From an uncultured Selenomonadaceae bacterium (GTDB lineage Bacteria; Bacillota; Negativicutes; Selenomonadales; Selenomonadaceae): a stretch of DNA of 31,659 nt. Of this stretch, positions 7,983-15,686 are shown in pieces. The translations under genes and the position numbers were made by a program. Within the stretch, counting starts at the first letter, position 1, and every line of letters begins with the position of its first letter. The notes under the pieces were generated by a model, which saw only the letters and a list, made by a program, of their open reading frames with translations, made no database searches and was not told the origin of the DNA. The stretch is from assembly GCA_937902665.1 (NCBI GenBank), contig CALELM010000085.1, positions 1 to 31,659 of the forward strand, written 5' to 3'.

Positions 7983-9476
7983 ATGAGTATGTGGGACGAT
8001 GCGACGATTATCAGTACAGAAACGACACAGGTCATTGATCCAAACCCTGAGGTTTGGATTAATTCTGCTTTGGAATCGATTAATGAGAAGGATTTCTATG
8101 GTGCCTTAGAAAAGATAAGTAGTGCAAAAAATTATGCGTCTGGGGATAGAAATATTTTAGGAATGGCCTATGCATTGGAGATTGTTTGTTATTATGAAAC
8201 GAATGCTAAGGAAAAAGCACAGGAGGGAAAGAATCATCTTGCTGATGGGCTAGAGAATTTTTTATTTGAATATCCAGAGTATATTATTCGATATCGAGGC
8301 TTTGATAACAAATCATGGGAAGATTTATGGGAAAAATTAATTTCTAATTGGATGGATTCAAGGGATTACCAGAAAATACAAAGATTTAGCAACGACATTA
8401 ATAGTAGATTATTTGCCAAATTAGCTAATAACAACTTTGTCATAGACGTAGTGGAGGCAGGTCAGTTTGATTGTATTTCCAAATTAGCAGAAGAAAACTA
8501 TGATTTTTCTAAATGCGTAAGAGGTAATGAGAATTTAGCAATGGTTGCGGCGGCTATCCCAACAAGCGGATGTTACGATATTCTAAAATATTTCATGGAG
8601 AACCGGACTTTTCCAATTAACTGGCAGAACGAGTCAGGGGAAACCATTCTTATGCATGCCATTAGCAATGGTGCTACAGAAAACGCAAAACTTATTTTGG
8701 AATATAAGCCGGATGTAAATTTGTTTGGTTATGGATTGAGTACTGCTCTGCATATTGCAGCAAGAAAAGGGAGTGCTGATATTGTTGAAATGCTCATATC
8801 AGCCGGTGCAGATGTAAATAAAAAGGATAGTAGAGGTTGGACTGCACTTCATTGTGCCGCAATGTTCAGGAAACCGATGATACTAAAAACACTTATTAAA
8901 TATGATTCGGATATCTGTGAAAAAAATAATAAAGGTCAAACGGCACTTCATCTTGCTGTTGGTTTTGCTGTTGGTGGAGACATGAGTTGCGTTGCTACGC
9001 TTATAGAAAATGGTGCTGATGTTATGGCGACAGATAACGATGGGGATGATTCCATGGTTTATGCTGTAAGGAAAAAAGATTTTAAAGCGGTTACTTTGCT
9101 TTGTGAGGCCGGTTCAGACTTAAATAGACGTTATAAATCGTTAGGTCATAACCGGACGGTTTTACATTATATTGCTGCGAACAAACATTGGGATCTTATC
9201 GCCAAGTTCACTTGGCGCGTCCTTCTTGACTGCGGTGCAAATGTCAATTTAACAGATGATAATGGATATACTCCGCTTATGCTGTCAGTAGACCATAACT
9301 GGACTTTTTCTGATGAATTGGGCTTGGCACGTGCGTTGGTGAAAAAAGGAGCAAACCTATCCGTTCGTTCAAAAGATGGAAGAACAGTTGAATCAATAAT
9401 GCGTAGCCATAATATTGATCCTTCTAAGCTATACAATACGAAATCCAGCAATTGGTTTACTAAATTATTTGATTAA
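7983..9476 (+). CDS. Ankyrin-repeat protein, last gene of the accessory operon
   Basis: A 497-residue protein. Residues ~20-110 are helical and TPR-like, and residues ~215-477 hold about seven ankyrin repeats. The clearest are around TALHIAARKGSADIVEMLIS..GADVN and GWTALHCAAM, then GQTALHLAV, with a later degenerate copy TVLHYIAANKHWD and a final NGYTPLMLSVD. It has no signal peptide. The start is the ATG at 7983 with AGGTG 6 bases upstream; an in-frame GTG at 7974 is less well placed. It follows the membrane-anchored protein by 17 bases. Ankyrin arrays bind other proteins, so it is likely the recognition or scaffold part of the set. Function is unknown. Confidence 0.85.
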   Translation: MSMWDDATIISTETTQVIDPNPEVWINSALESINEKDFYGALEKISSAKNYASGDRNILGMAYALEIVCYYETNAKEKAQEGKNHLADGLENFLFEYPEYIIRYRGFDNKSWEDLWEKLISNWMDSRDYQKIQRFSNDINSRLFAKLANNNFVIDVVEAGQFDCISKLAEENYDFSKCVRGNENLAMVAAAIPTSGCYDILKYFMENRTFPINWQNESGETILMHAISNGATENAKLILEYKPDVNLFGYGLSTALHIAARKGSADIVEMLISAGADVNKKDSRGWTALHCAAMFRKPMILKTLIKYDSDICEKNNKGQTALHLAVGFAVGGDMSCVATLIENGADVMATDNDGDDSMVYAVRKKDFKAVTLLCEAGSDLNRRYKSLGHNRTVLHYIAANKHWDLIAKFTWRVLLDCGANVNLTDDNGYTPLMLSVDHNWTFSDELGLARALVKKGANLSVRSKDGRTVESIMRSHNIDPSKLYNTKSSNWFTKLFD

Positions 9477-9523
9477 ATTCTGGAAAACTTAATTTCACAA
9501 ATGATGAAAATTTTATTATCATC

Positions 9524-9652
9524 ATGTCTATCTTTATTCAAGAAAAAATCTGTTTTCTATCAGAGGATGTAGCATGGAAGCAGAGGAACTGCTATATTGA
9601 AGGTAAGCATGAGGCAATTATCGCCTTGCAGCATTTGACTTGGTGTAGGTAG
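9524..9652 (+). other. Short open frame (42 codons), doubtful
   Basis: An ATG frame of 42 codons (MSIFIQEKICF... ending in LQHLTWCR) lies in the gap after the ankyrin gene. No ribosome site precedes the ATG, and its 3' half overlaps a possible RNA hairpin. It could be a gene remnant at the edge of the A+T-rich block or chance. The 375-base gap otherwise holds a terminator and a promoter. Confidence 0.2.
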
Positions 9653-9716
9653 GCAGAATTTGCCGAATCTATGGAAGGCAAGGGGCGATATATAGCGAAG
9701 TAAATATTTTTTATAG

Positions 9717-9746
9717 AAGTGCATGGCTGCGGCTTTGCACTTTTTT
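9717..9746 (+). terminator. Probable terminator of the accessory operon
   Basis: AAGTGCA (9717-9723) pairs with TGCACTT (9736-9742) around a 12-base loop, and six T's follow from 9741. It lies 240 bases after the ankyrin gene and upstream of the priA promoter. Confidence 0.65.
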
Positions 9747-9749
9747 GCG

Positions 9750-9779
9750 TTGCAAAAGCTATGGGAATAATGATAAAAT
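9750..9779 (+). promoter_or_regulatory. Candidate promoter for priA
   Basis: TTGCAA (9750-9755) and TAAAAT (9774-9779) are 18 bases apart. They lie just after a terminator and 73 bases before the priA start. Confidence 0.55.
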
Positions 9780-9851
9780 GTACGAAATTCTAAGTGAACG
9801 AGGAGAATTTATCCTGAAACGGCTGGAGATTTTCCATTTGGGGGCGGGACA

Positions 9852-12248
9852 TTGCTGACAGCGAGTGTATTTGTAAATATTCCGGTGAAAAGCATAGCAA
9901 AAGAGTACACATATCGGATTCCAGAAGAACTTTCTTATTTGGATGTTGGCTGGAGGGTTTTTGTGCCATTTGGCGGACGGAGGGTTGAGGGCTTTGTGCT
10001 TGCAACGGAGAAGGTAGAGGATTCAGAGATTGCATTGAAGGATATCTTGGAAGCAGTGGACGAGGAGGCTTGGTTTACGCCCAAGATGATTGAGGCGGCA
10101 CGGTGGATGTCTGAGTTTTATCTTTGCTCGCTGGCAGAAACGATGCGTCTTTTCATGCCGGGAAAAAGCGGACTGAGAATCTTTGCTGCAGAAGAACATG
10201 GAAATCATATCCTTTTGCAAACAGAGCTGTACCAGAGCTTATATCGCTGTCTTTTGAGGGATGGTCCGCTGACTCGGCGGGAAATAAAGAAACGTATGGG
10301 AAATGCGACCTTTTCTGTTGAGGAAATTTTGGAAAAGCTTTTGCGTTATCATCTTGTGGAGAAGGAATATGTGGCGGAGTCACGCGTGAAAGAAAAGCTT
10401 GCGAGGTATGTTTCCTGCAAGGTCGAGGTTACAGCCGAGCTTTTGGAGAGCCTGAAGCGACGAAAGGCACAGTGCCGCTTGCTAAATCTTTTGAAAGAGC
10501 ATGATGAGCAGCTGTTTTCGGAAATTGAAAAGCAAGGCATTTCTTCTGCGACCATCAAGGCGGCGGAGGAATCTGGCTTGGTCGAAATCAAAAGGCGGAG
10601 AGTGCTGCGTGACAGCTATCGAGAGGTTCCTGCCCAGAGCAAGGATTTTGCATTGACAGATGACCAGCAAAAGGCTTTGTCAGAAATTGTTTTGGCGTTA
10701 GCGAAGAAGGAATATCAAGGTTTTCTGCTGCATGGGGTCACGGGAAGCGGAAAGACGCAGGTCTACATTGAGGCGGCGGAGCAAGCGAGGGCGGCAGGGC
10801 GAAAGGTCATCGTGCTGGTGCCGGAGATTGCACTTACCGGTCAACTGGTACGGGCGTTTCGAGGATATTTTGATGATGTTATTGTCATGCACAGCCAACT
10901 TTCTGTGGCGGAGAGAAACGATGCCATTTTCCGCATGAGACGGGGCGAGGCTAGTATTATTATTGGTGCAAGATCCGCACTTTTTACACCTGCGGACAAT
11001 GTGGGGCTTATCATTATGGATGAGGAGCAGGATATGTCCTACAAGCAGGATGAGTCGCCCCGCTATCATGCGAGGGTAGTAGCGGAACAGCTTGCCCAAA
11101 TACATCACGCCGTTCTTATTTTGGGAAGCGCAACGCCTTCAGTGGAGTCCTTTGCAAGAGCAAGGCTGGGAAAACTTAGGCTTTTGACGATGCCCAAGAG
11201 AATCGGGAACAAGCCACTGCCTTTCGTGAAATGTGTGGATATGCGTCAGGAACTTCGGATGGGAAACCGTCATGTGATTTCACGGGAATTGCAAGACCTG
11301 CTGGAAGAAACGATGCGCAATCAACAGCAGATGATTGTCATGCTGAACCGGCGGGGATTTTCTACCTTTGTCATGTGCCGTTCCTGTGGGGAAGCTTTGA
11401 AATGCCGCTTTTGCGGTTTGCCGCTTGTTTATCATGCCAATGGGGCATTGAGCTGCCATCATTGCGATGTGCAGGAGAAGATGCCAGCGGAATGTCCAAA
11501 GTGCGGCAGTCGCTATATCAAATTTTTTGGTTCTGGAACGGAAAAGCTGGAACGGGAGCTGCGTGAAATCCTGCCGAATGCGCGAGTGATTCGCATGGAC
11601 AGGGACACGACAGGGAAAAAGTTTGCCCATCAGAACATTTTGGACGAATTCCGAAAGGGTGCGTATGATATCCTTCTTGGTACGCAGATGGTAGCAAAGG
11701 GGCATGATATACCAAATGTTACGGCAGTTGGGATTGTGAGTGCAGATTCGAGCTTGAATTTGCCGGATTTTCGTGCTTCGGAGCGTTGCTTTATGCTGAT
11801 TACGCAAACAGCAGGACGAGCAGGCAGGGGAAAGCTTTCCGGAAAAGTCGTGGTTCAGAGCTATAATCCGGAGCATTATGCTGTAGCTTGTGGAATCAAG
11901 CAGGATTATCAAGGATTTTATGAAAAGGAAATAGCAATGCGGAGGCAGCTGTTGTATCCGCCGTTTCGTCGGCTAATTAAGATTTTGTTTCAGGACAAGC
12001 TGGAGGAGAGGGCAAGGGAAAATGCAAAGCTGTTGATAGAGGCATTTCGCAAGGAATTTCCAAAGCAGGAAGAAAACCAAGCGATTGGTCCGTCTCCTGC
12101 CATGATTTCGCAATTTCGGGGAATCTATCGTTTTATTGTGCTGATTAAGGCAAACAATCTTCTGCCTGTGCAGGAATTCCTTCGGAGACAGGGCTTGCAC
12201 AGGAGGACAGATGTAGCTATTGATATTGATCCCATTTCTATGATGTAA
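9852..12248 (+). CDS. priA: Primosomal protein N' (replication restart helicase PriA)
   Basis: A 798-residue PriA, the 3'-5' helicase that recognises stalled forks and reloads the replicative helicase. The N-terminal DNA-binding domain starts with VNIPVKSIAKEYTYRIPEEL. Walker A is GVTGSGKT (295-302). Motif II reads DEEQ (390-393), where most PriA proteins have DEEH. The next residues, SYKQ..SPRYHAR, are typical. A cysteine block (CRSCG, CRFCG, CHHC, CPKCG) forms the two zinc sites, and a conserved helicase lobe with GTQMVAKGHD follows. The start is a TTG at 9852, behind a weak GGGGGCGG site. A better ribosome site (GAGGAG, 9800-9805) precedes a 14-codon CTG frame whose stop overlaps the TTG, so coupled translation is possible. 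Gene identity is secure; the start is less so. Confidence 0.95.
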   Translation: MLTASVFVNIPVKSIAKEYTYRIPEELSYLDVGWRVFVPFGGRRVEGFVLATEKVEDSEIALKDILEAVDEEAWFTPKMIEAARWMSEFYLCSLAETMRLFMPGKSGLRIFAAEEHGNHILLQTELYQSLYRCLLRDGPLTRREIKKRMGNATFSVEEILEKLLRYHLVEKEYVAESRVKEKLARYVSCKVEVTAELLESLKRRKAQCRLLNLLKEHDEQLFSEIEKQGISSATIKAAEESGLVEIKRRRVLRDSYREVPAQSKDFALTDDQQKALSEIVLALAKKEYQGFLLHGVTGSGKTQVYIEAAEQARAAGRKVIVLVPEIALTGQLVRAFRGYFDDVIVMHSQLSVAERNDAIFRMRRGEASIIIGARSALFTPADNVGLIIMDEEQDMSYKQDESPRYHARVVAEQLAQIHHAVLILGSATPSVESFARARLGKLRLLTMPKRIGNKPLPFVKCVDMRQELRMGNRHVISRELQDLLEETMRNQQQMIVMLNRRGFSTFVMCRSCGEALKCRFCGLPLVYHANGALSCHHCDVQEKMPAECPKCGSRYIKFFGSGTEKLERELREILPNARVIRMDRDTTGKKFAHQNILDEFRKGAYDILLGTQMVAKGHDIPNVTAVGIVSADSSLNLPDFRASERCFMLITQTAGRAGRGKLSGKVVVQSYNPEHYAVACGIKQDYQGFYEKEIAMRRQLLYPPFRRLIKILFQDKLEERARENAKLLIEAFRKEFPKQEENQAIGPSPAMISQFRGIYRFIVLIKANNLLPVQEFLRRQGLHRRTDVAIDIDPISMM

Positions 12249-12294
12249 TGAATGGTAGTTTATGTCCCCATCTTTGACAGTTAGAAAAGGTAAA

Positions 12295-12342
12295 AGCCTC
12301 GCAAGCAACGTAAATACGGTGTTTGCGAGGCTCTCTTTTTTT
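12295..12342 (+). terminator. Intrinsic terminator after priA
   Basis: AGCCTCGCAA (12295-12304) pairs with TTTGCGAGGCT (12322-12332), with a T-rich tail (12336-12342). It starts 46 bases after the priA stop. Confidence 0.88.
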
Positions 12343-12425
12343 AGTAAGTGGTTGCTTTCTTTTTTCCTTGTTCAAAAATTTTCCCGCATTGGGAGGAGAA
12401 TCCATCGTTGGCAGAATCTATATAT

Positions 12426-12740
12426 TTAATTAAACTTGATAGTATTGGCACGCAGTGTTTCAGGAGAAGCGGCGTAGGTTACGGCTTCGACATGAGGTTC
12501 TTGTTCAATGTCAAGGATCAGGTAGTCGTAGGTTTCCTCTTGCTTGTTTTGCTGAATGCAGATAAAGGCAATATGTCCCTTGATGACAACCTCATAGTTG
12601 TACTGTTTGGCAAAGTCCTGTGCTGCTTGGTGCGCAACCTTGACTGTGGCAGCACCACCTTTGGGTTGCTTTTCGTAAAGGTAATCGTCCACATAATCGT
12701 TGAGAAGGTTGATGGTGCGTTTCAATTCTTTTTCGTTCAT
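12426..12740 (-). CDS. Conserved-looking hypothetical protein
   Basis: A 104-residue soluble protein that I do not recognise. It starts with a charged helix (NEKELKRTINLLNDYVDDYL), followed by alternating strands and helices (YEVVIKGHIAFICIQ and YDYLILDIEQEP). There is no signal peptide. GAGGTG lies 8 bases before the ATG and a promoter-like pair sits just upstream, which together support it as a real gene. It is transcribed toward priA and ends 84 bases from the priA terminator. Confidence 0.7.
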   Translation of the reverse strand: MNEKELKRTINLLNDYVDDYLYEKQPKGGAATVKVAHQAAQDFAKQYNYEVVIKGHIAFICIQQNKQEETYDYLILDIEQEPHVEAVTYAASPETLRANTIKFN

Positions 12741-12759
12741 GTCTGCTCACCTCATGTTC

Positions 12760-12787
12760 GTATAAAATATCCTGCTTATAGATTCAA
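12760..12787 (-). promoter_or_regulatory. Candidate promoter for the 104-residue hypothetical protein
   Basis: On the minus strand TTGAAT (12782-12787) and TTATAC (12760-12765) are 16 bases apart, and the -10 box lies 19 bases from the start codon. Confidence 0.5.
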
Positions 12788-12943
12788 CAGGAATATGGGT
12801 TTTCCTTCTGCAACTGGAAGCATTTGGAGCTGCTTTTGAAAAACTGGAAGTTCTTTTTTATTGAGTAGACGGGAGCAGGATTTGAGGATAAAATAGAAGA
12901 AAAGCTTTTTGATGGGAAAGATTTTGTTTGCAAGGAAAGGAAG

Positions 12944-13300
12944 ATGGGATTGGTCAAGAATGTTATTCTCGTGATGCTTTCTATTGTGCTGTTGGTGACA
13001 GCGGGATCTTTTGCGTATGTAGGGTATTGCAATACAAAAGCACATATCCAGACAGAGCAGGATAAGCGAAAGGAAAAAATAGCAGCAGAGCGAGCAGAAA
13101 AGGAAGCAAAAAAGGAAGCCCAAAGGAAGAAAAAACAGGAAGAGAAAAAGCAGGAACAGGGAAAAAGAGAACAAAAGAAAAGCGAAGAAAAAAAATCCCA
13201 GAATACTGAGCTTTTGCGTGAGGCACAACCGCAGGAGCCTATGACGGATTTTATTCAGGATGAAGGAGATGAATTCCTTCAAAATCGGAAGGAAATGTGA
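12944..13300 (+). CDS. Small membrane-anchored, Lys/Glu-rich coiled-coil protein
   Basis: A 118-residue protein. Residues 5-27 are a hydrophobic membrane segment (VILVMLSIVLLVTAGSFAYV). Residues 38-88 are almost entirely Lys, Glu, Gln, Arg and Ala and should form one long charged helix. The tail ends with FIQDEGDEFLQNRKEM. AAGGAAAGGAAG precedes the ATG. The opposite strand contains a longer frame, but it is a Leu/Phe-rich mirror of this repeat and has no ribosome site. Function is unknown; composition resembles small cell-envelope or division-associated anchors, but I cannot assign it. Confidence 0.65.
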   Translation: MGLVKNVILVMLSIVLLVTAGSFAYVGYCNTKAHIQTEQDKRKEKIAAERAEKEAKKEAQRKKKQEEKKQEQGKREQKKSEEKKSQNTELLREAQPQEPMTDFIQDEGDEFLQNRKEM

Positions 13301-13421
13301 TACAGAGCGTACAGGAAGACAGTCAGGCTTGGAATATCTGCACTGGGACATTTTCCTTCGTGGCATATTAGGGTATCATAATGAATGGTTCAAATAATAT
13401 CTAAATTGCACTAAAATTTTC

Positions 13422-13450
13422 TTGACTTTGTGGAATGTTTTTATTAGAAT
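13422..13450 (+). promoter_or_regulatory. Sigma-70-type promoter for rplM-rpsI
   Basis: TTGACT (13422-13427) and TAGAAT (13445-13450) are separated by exactly 17 bases. Transcription would start near 13457 and leave a leader of about 97 bases. Confidence 0.85.
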
Positions 13451-13456
13451 AACTCT

Positions 13457-13553
13457 ATGTGATGTTGTGGCATGGTCTTCCATTAGCCCCGGAAACCTGA
13501 CGCAGTTTGCACATGGATGAGTATTTTATTTGAATTTTTAGGGGGGAAATCGC
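13457..13553 (+). promoter_or_regulatory. rplM 5' leader, possible ribosomal-protein autoregulatory element
   Basis: The leader contains a compact hairpin: GGC-ATGG (13469-13475), loop TCTT, then CCAT-TA-GCC (13480-13488). A second G+C-containing segment (CCCCGGAAACC ... GGATGAG) follows before an A+T-rich stretch and the ribosome site. Leaders of rplM operons in Firmicutes often bind L13 to control their own translation. The position fits such an element, but I have not matched it to a covariance model. Confidence 0.45.
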
Positions 13554-13994
13554 ATGAAGACAACGTTTATGGCAAAGGCATCCGAAATTGAGCGCAAGTG
13601 GTACGTTGTAGACGCTGAAGGTCAGACTGTCGGCAGGCTCGCTGCTGAGGTCGCAAAAGTTCTTCGCGGTAAAAATAAACCGACATATACTCCGCATGTT
13701 GATACGGGTGATTACGTCATCGTCATCAATGCAGATAAGGTGAAATTTACTGGGAAAAAGTTGACGGATAAGGTTTATTTCCGTCATTCCGGATATCAGG
13801 GCGGCACTACGTTTACGTCGGCTGGCCAGATGTTGGAGAAGTTCCCAACTCGTGTTGTTGAACATGCTGTTCGGGGAATGCTCCCGAAGAACCGTCTTGG
13901 TGCGCAGATGTATCGCAAGCTCAACGTGTACGCTGGTGCGGAGCATCCTCATGCTGCACAGAAGCCGGAAGAGCTTAAACTGAATATCCGCTAA
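13554..13994 (+). CDS. rplM: 50S ribosomal protein L13
   Basis: A 146-residue L13, an early-assembling large-subunit protein that binds 23S rRNA. Typical family blocks are WYVVDAEGQTVGRLAAEVA, LRGKNKPTYTPHVDTGDYV, and the later AVRGMLPKNRLG and KLNVYAGAEHPHAAQKPE. The ribosome site is strong (AGGGGGGAAA). The gene is followed after 22 bases by rpsI, the standard bacterial pairing. Confidence 0.98.
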   Translation: MKTTFMAKASEIERKWYVVDAEGQTVGRLAAEVAKVLRGKNKPTYTPHVDTGDYVIVINADKVKFTGKKLTDKVYFRHSGYQGGTTFTSAGQMLEKFPTRVVEHAVRGMLPKNRLGAQMYRKLNVYAGAEHPHAAQKPEELKLNIR

Positions 13995-14016
13995 GACTGG
14001 AAGGAGGACATAATTT

Positions 14017-14409
14017 ATGGCAGAAGTCAGCTACTACGGTACTGGTCGTAGAAAGACATCCGTTGCTCGTGTTCGTTTGGTTCCAGGCGATGGCACGGTT
14101 ACGATTAACGGCCGTAATATGGAAGAATACTTTGGTTTGAAGACGCTTGAGCTTATCGTTCGTCAGCCGTTGGAACTTACAGAGACTGCAGATAAGTACA
14201 ATGTTGTCGTTAACGTAAAGGGTGGCGGTGCATCCGGTCAGGCAGGTGCGATTCGTCATGGCATTACTCGTGCACTCATGGAAATGGATGCTGATTTGCG
14301 TCCTGCACTCAAGAAGGCAGGTTTCGTAACTCGTGATCCCCGTGAGAAAGAGCGCCGCAAGTATGGTCTTAAGAAAGCTCGTAAGGCATCGCAGTTCTCG
14401 AAGCGTTGA
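14017..14409 (+). CDS. rpsI: 30S ribosomal protein S9
   Basis: A 130-residue S9. It shows the family start YYGTGRRKTSVARVRL, the GGGASGQAGAIRHGI loop, and the basic tail KKARKASQFSKR, which reaches the ribosomal P site where the terminal Arg contacts tRNA. AAGGAGG precedes the ATG. It is the second and last gene of the rplM operon and is followed by an intrinsic terminator. Confidence 0.98.
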   Translation: MAEVSYYGTGRRKTSVARVRLVPGDGTVTINGRNMEEYFGLKTLELIVRQPLELTETADKYNVVVNVKGGGASGQAGAIRHGITRALMEMDADLRPALKKAGFVTRDPREKERRKYGLKKARKASQFSKR

Positions 14410-14435
14410 TCATTACGATTCATATCGAAAGCTAC

Positions 14436-14469
14436 AAAAGCCCGTCGGCTCAATGCTGGCGGGCTTTTT
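14436..14469 (+). terminator. Intrinsic terminator of rplM-rpsI
   Basis: AAGCCCG (14438-14444) pairs with CGGGCTT (14460-14466), extended by partial pairing inside the loop, and ends in five T. Confidence 0.88.
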
Positions 14470-14505
14470 CTAGCCTTTGTGAGGAAAGCTGTGCAAATCC
14501 ACTAT

Positions 14506-14533
14506 TTGCAATATTTGTGCAGTGTGGTAAAAT
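14506..14533 (+). promoter_or_regulatory. Candidate promoter for the solute-binding protein gene
   Basis: TTGCAA (14506-14511) and TAAAAT (14528-14533) are 16 bases apart, located between the rpsI terminator and the next start codon 46 bases away. Confidence 0.6.
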
Positions 14534-14578
14534 GAATGAACAGGTTTTCTGTGGGTAATTTTGGTGGAGGGGAACGGT

Positions 14579-15622
14579 ATGCGGCGTTATACGTCATTGC
14601 TGCTGACGGCTTTTTCATTATTTGTGATGGTTTTGGTTGGCTCTGCTTACTTGGCAGGTGCGGATTGGGCGGAAGATACAGAAGCGATGCAGGAGGTAAC
14701 GGTCTATACGACACTGCCGGCAGAACATGCGGCACTTCTGGCAAATGAGTATGAGCATCTGTATCATGTGAAGATAAATTTTGTTCCATTGGCACAGGAA
14801 GACATCCTGCTTCGGCTTAGGGAACAGAAATCAAGTGAGAGGGAAGATGCCGCCGCGCTTCTTTTGGCAGATCGGGAAACCTTGGAGCGGGCGGCACAGG
14901 AAGAAATGCTGTTATCGTATGTTTCCCAGTCCAGTGATGCTGTTCCAGATGCTTTTAAGCAGCAAGATGGATACTGGACAGGTGTTTGGTATGATCCAAC
15001 GGTTTTCTGCGTTAACAAGGATTACCTTCGCACATTGCAGCAAATTCCTGATAGCTGGATGTCATTGGCGGAGATGAATTCTGTGCGTATCGGGATTACA
15101 GATTTTGTTGCAGCGGACGCTTCCTCTGGATTGCTTTTTTCCATGATTGAGCAATACGGTGATCAGATGACCTATCAAATATGGCGGCAGATTCATCCGA
15201 AGGTCGTGCAGTATACGAAGTATCTCAATAATCCCGTTCGTCAGGCAGGAATGGGGGAAACGGATATTTCCATTGCGGTGCAGAGTGAGGTGCTTCGCTA
15301 CTTGAACGATGGTTATCCCTTAAAAATTATTTATCCAGCGGATGGGACATCCTATCTTTTGATTGGTTCGGCCTTGACTGTGGGAGCAACGGAGCAGCAG
15401 ACTGCGTTGGCAAGAGGCTTGGCGGACTGGCTTTTGATGGATGACGTCCAGATGGCACTGCAGAGAAATAATTTTTATTTTGTTCCGACCAATCCGGGAA
15501 CTCTTGCGTATAAGATGTTTGCAGGCAAGAATATTGTCCTTTTTGACCATTTGCCGAAGTTTACGAAGCAGCAGAAGCATGATTTTCTGGATCGATGGGT
15601 AAAGTACATTAGGCTGAAATAG
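14579..15622 (+). CDS. Extracellular solute-binding protein (Fe3+-type/COG1840-like), orphan
   Basis: A 347-residue exported protein. The N-terminus is a signal peptide or signal anchor (RRYTSLLLTAFSLFVMVLVG) with no lipobox cysteine. The mature part begins VTVYTTLPAEHAALLANEYE, the typical first strand and helix of family-1 and Fe3+-type binding proteins. Later blocks such as GYWTGVWYDPTVFCVNKDYL and GLADWLLMDDVQMAL also fit. Such proteins capture iron, thiamine, polyamines or phosphonates for ABC import; the ligand here is unknown. GGAGGGGAA precedes the ATG at 14579. No permease or ATPase gene is next to it; the next gene is rimO. It may work with a transporter elsewhere or act as a sensor. 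Confidence 0.8.
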   Translation: MRRYTSLLLTAFSLFVMVLVGSAYLAGADWAEDTEAMQEVTVYTTLPAEHAALLANEYEHLYHVKINFVPLAQEDILLRLREQKSSEREDAAALLLADRETLERAAQEEMLLSYVSQSSDAVPDAFKQQDGYWTGVWYDPTVFCVNKDYLRTLQQIPDSWMSLAEMNSVRIGITDFVAADASSGLLFSMIEQYGDQMTYQIWRQIHPKVVQYTKYLNNPVRQAGMGETDISIAVQSEVLRYLNDGYPLKIIYPADGTSYLLIGSALTVGATEQQTALARGLADWLLMDDVQMALQRNNFYFVPTNPGTLAYKMFAGKNIVLFDHLPKFTKQQKHDFLDRWVKYIRLK

Positions 15623-15686
15623 AGTGGGATGTTGTGGTTTTTATGAGTGTTCTTTTTGCTGATTGCGATGTTTAGGAGGAGTTTTG

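Noticed and set aside
12776..13366. 196-codon minus-strand frame rich in Leu and Phe
   Set aside because: It is the complement of the Lys/Glu-rich helix on the plus strand, has no ribosome site and is pure low complexity.
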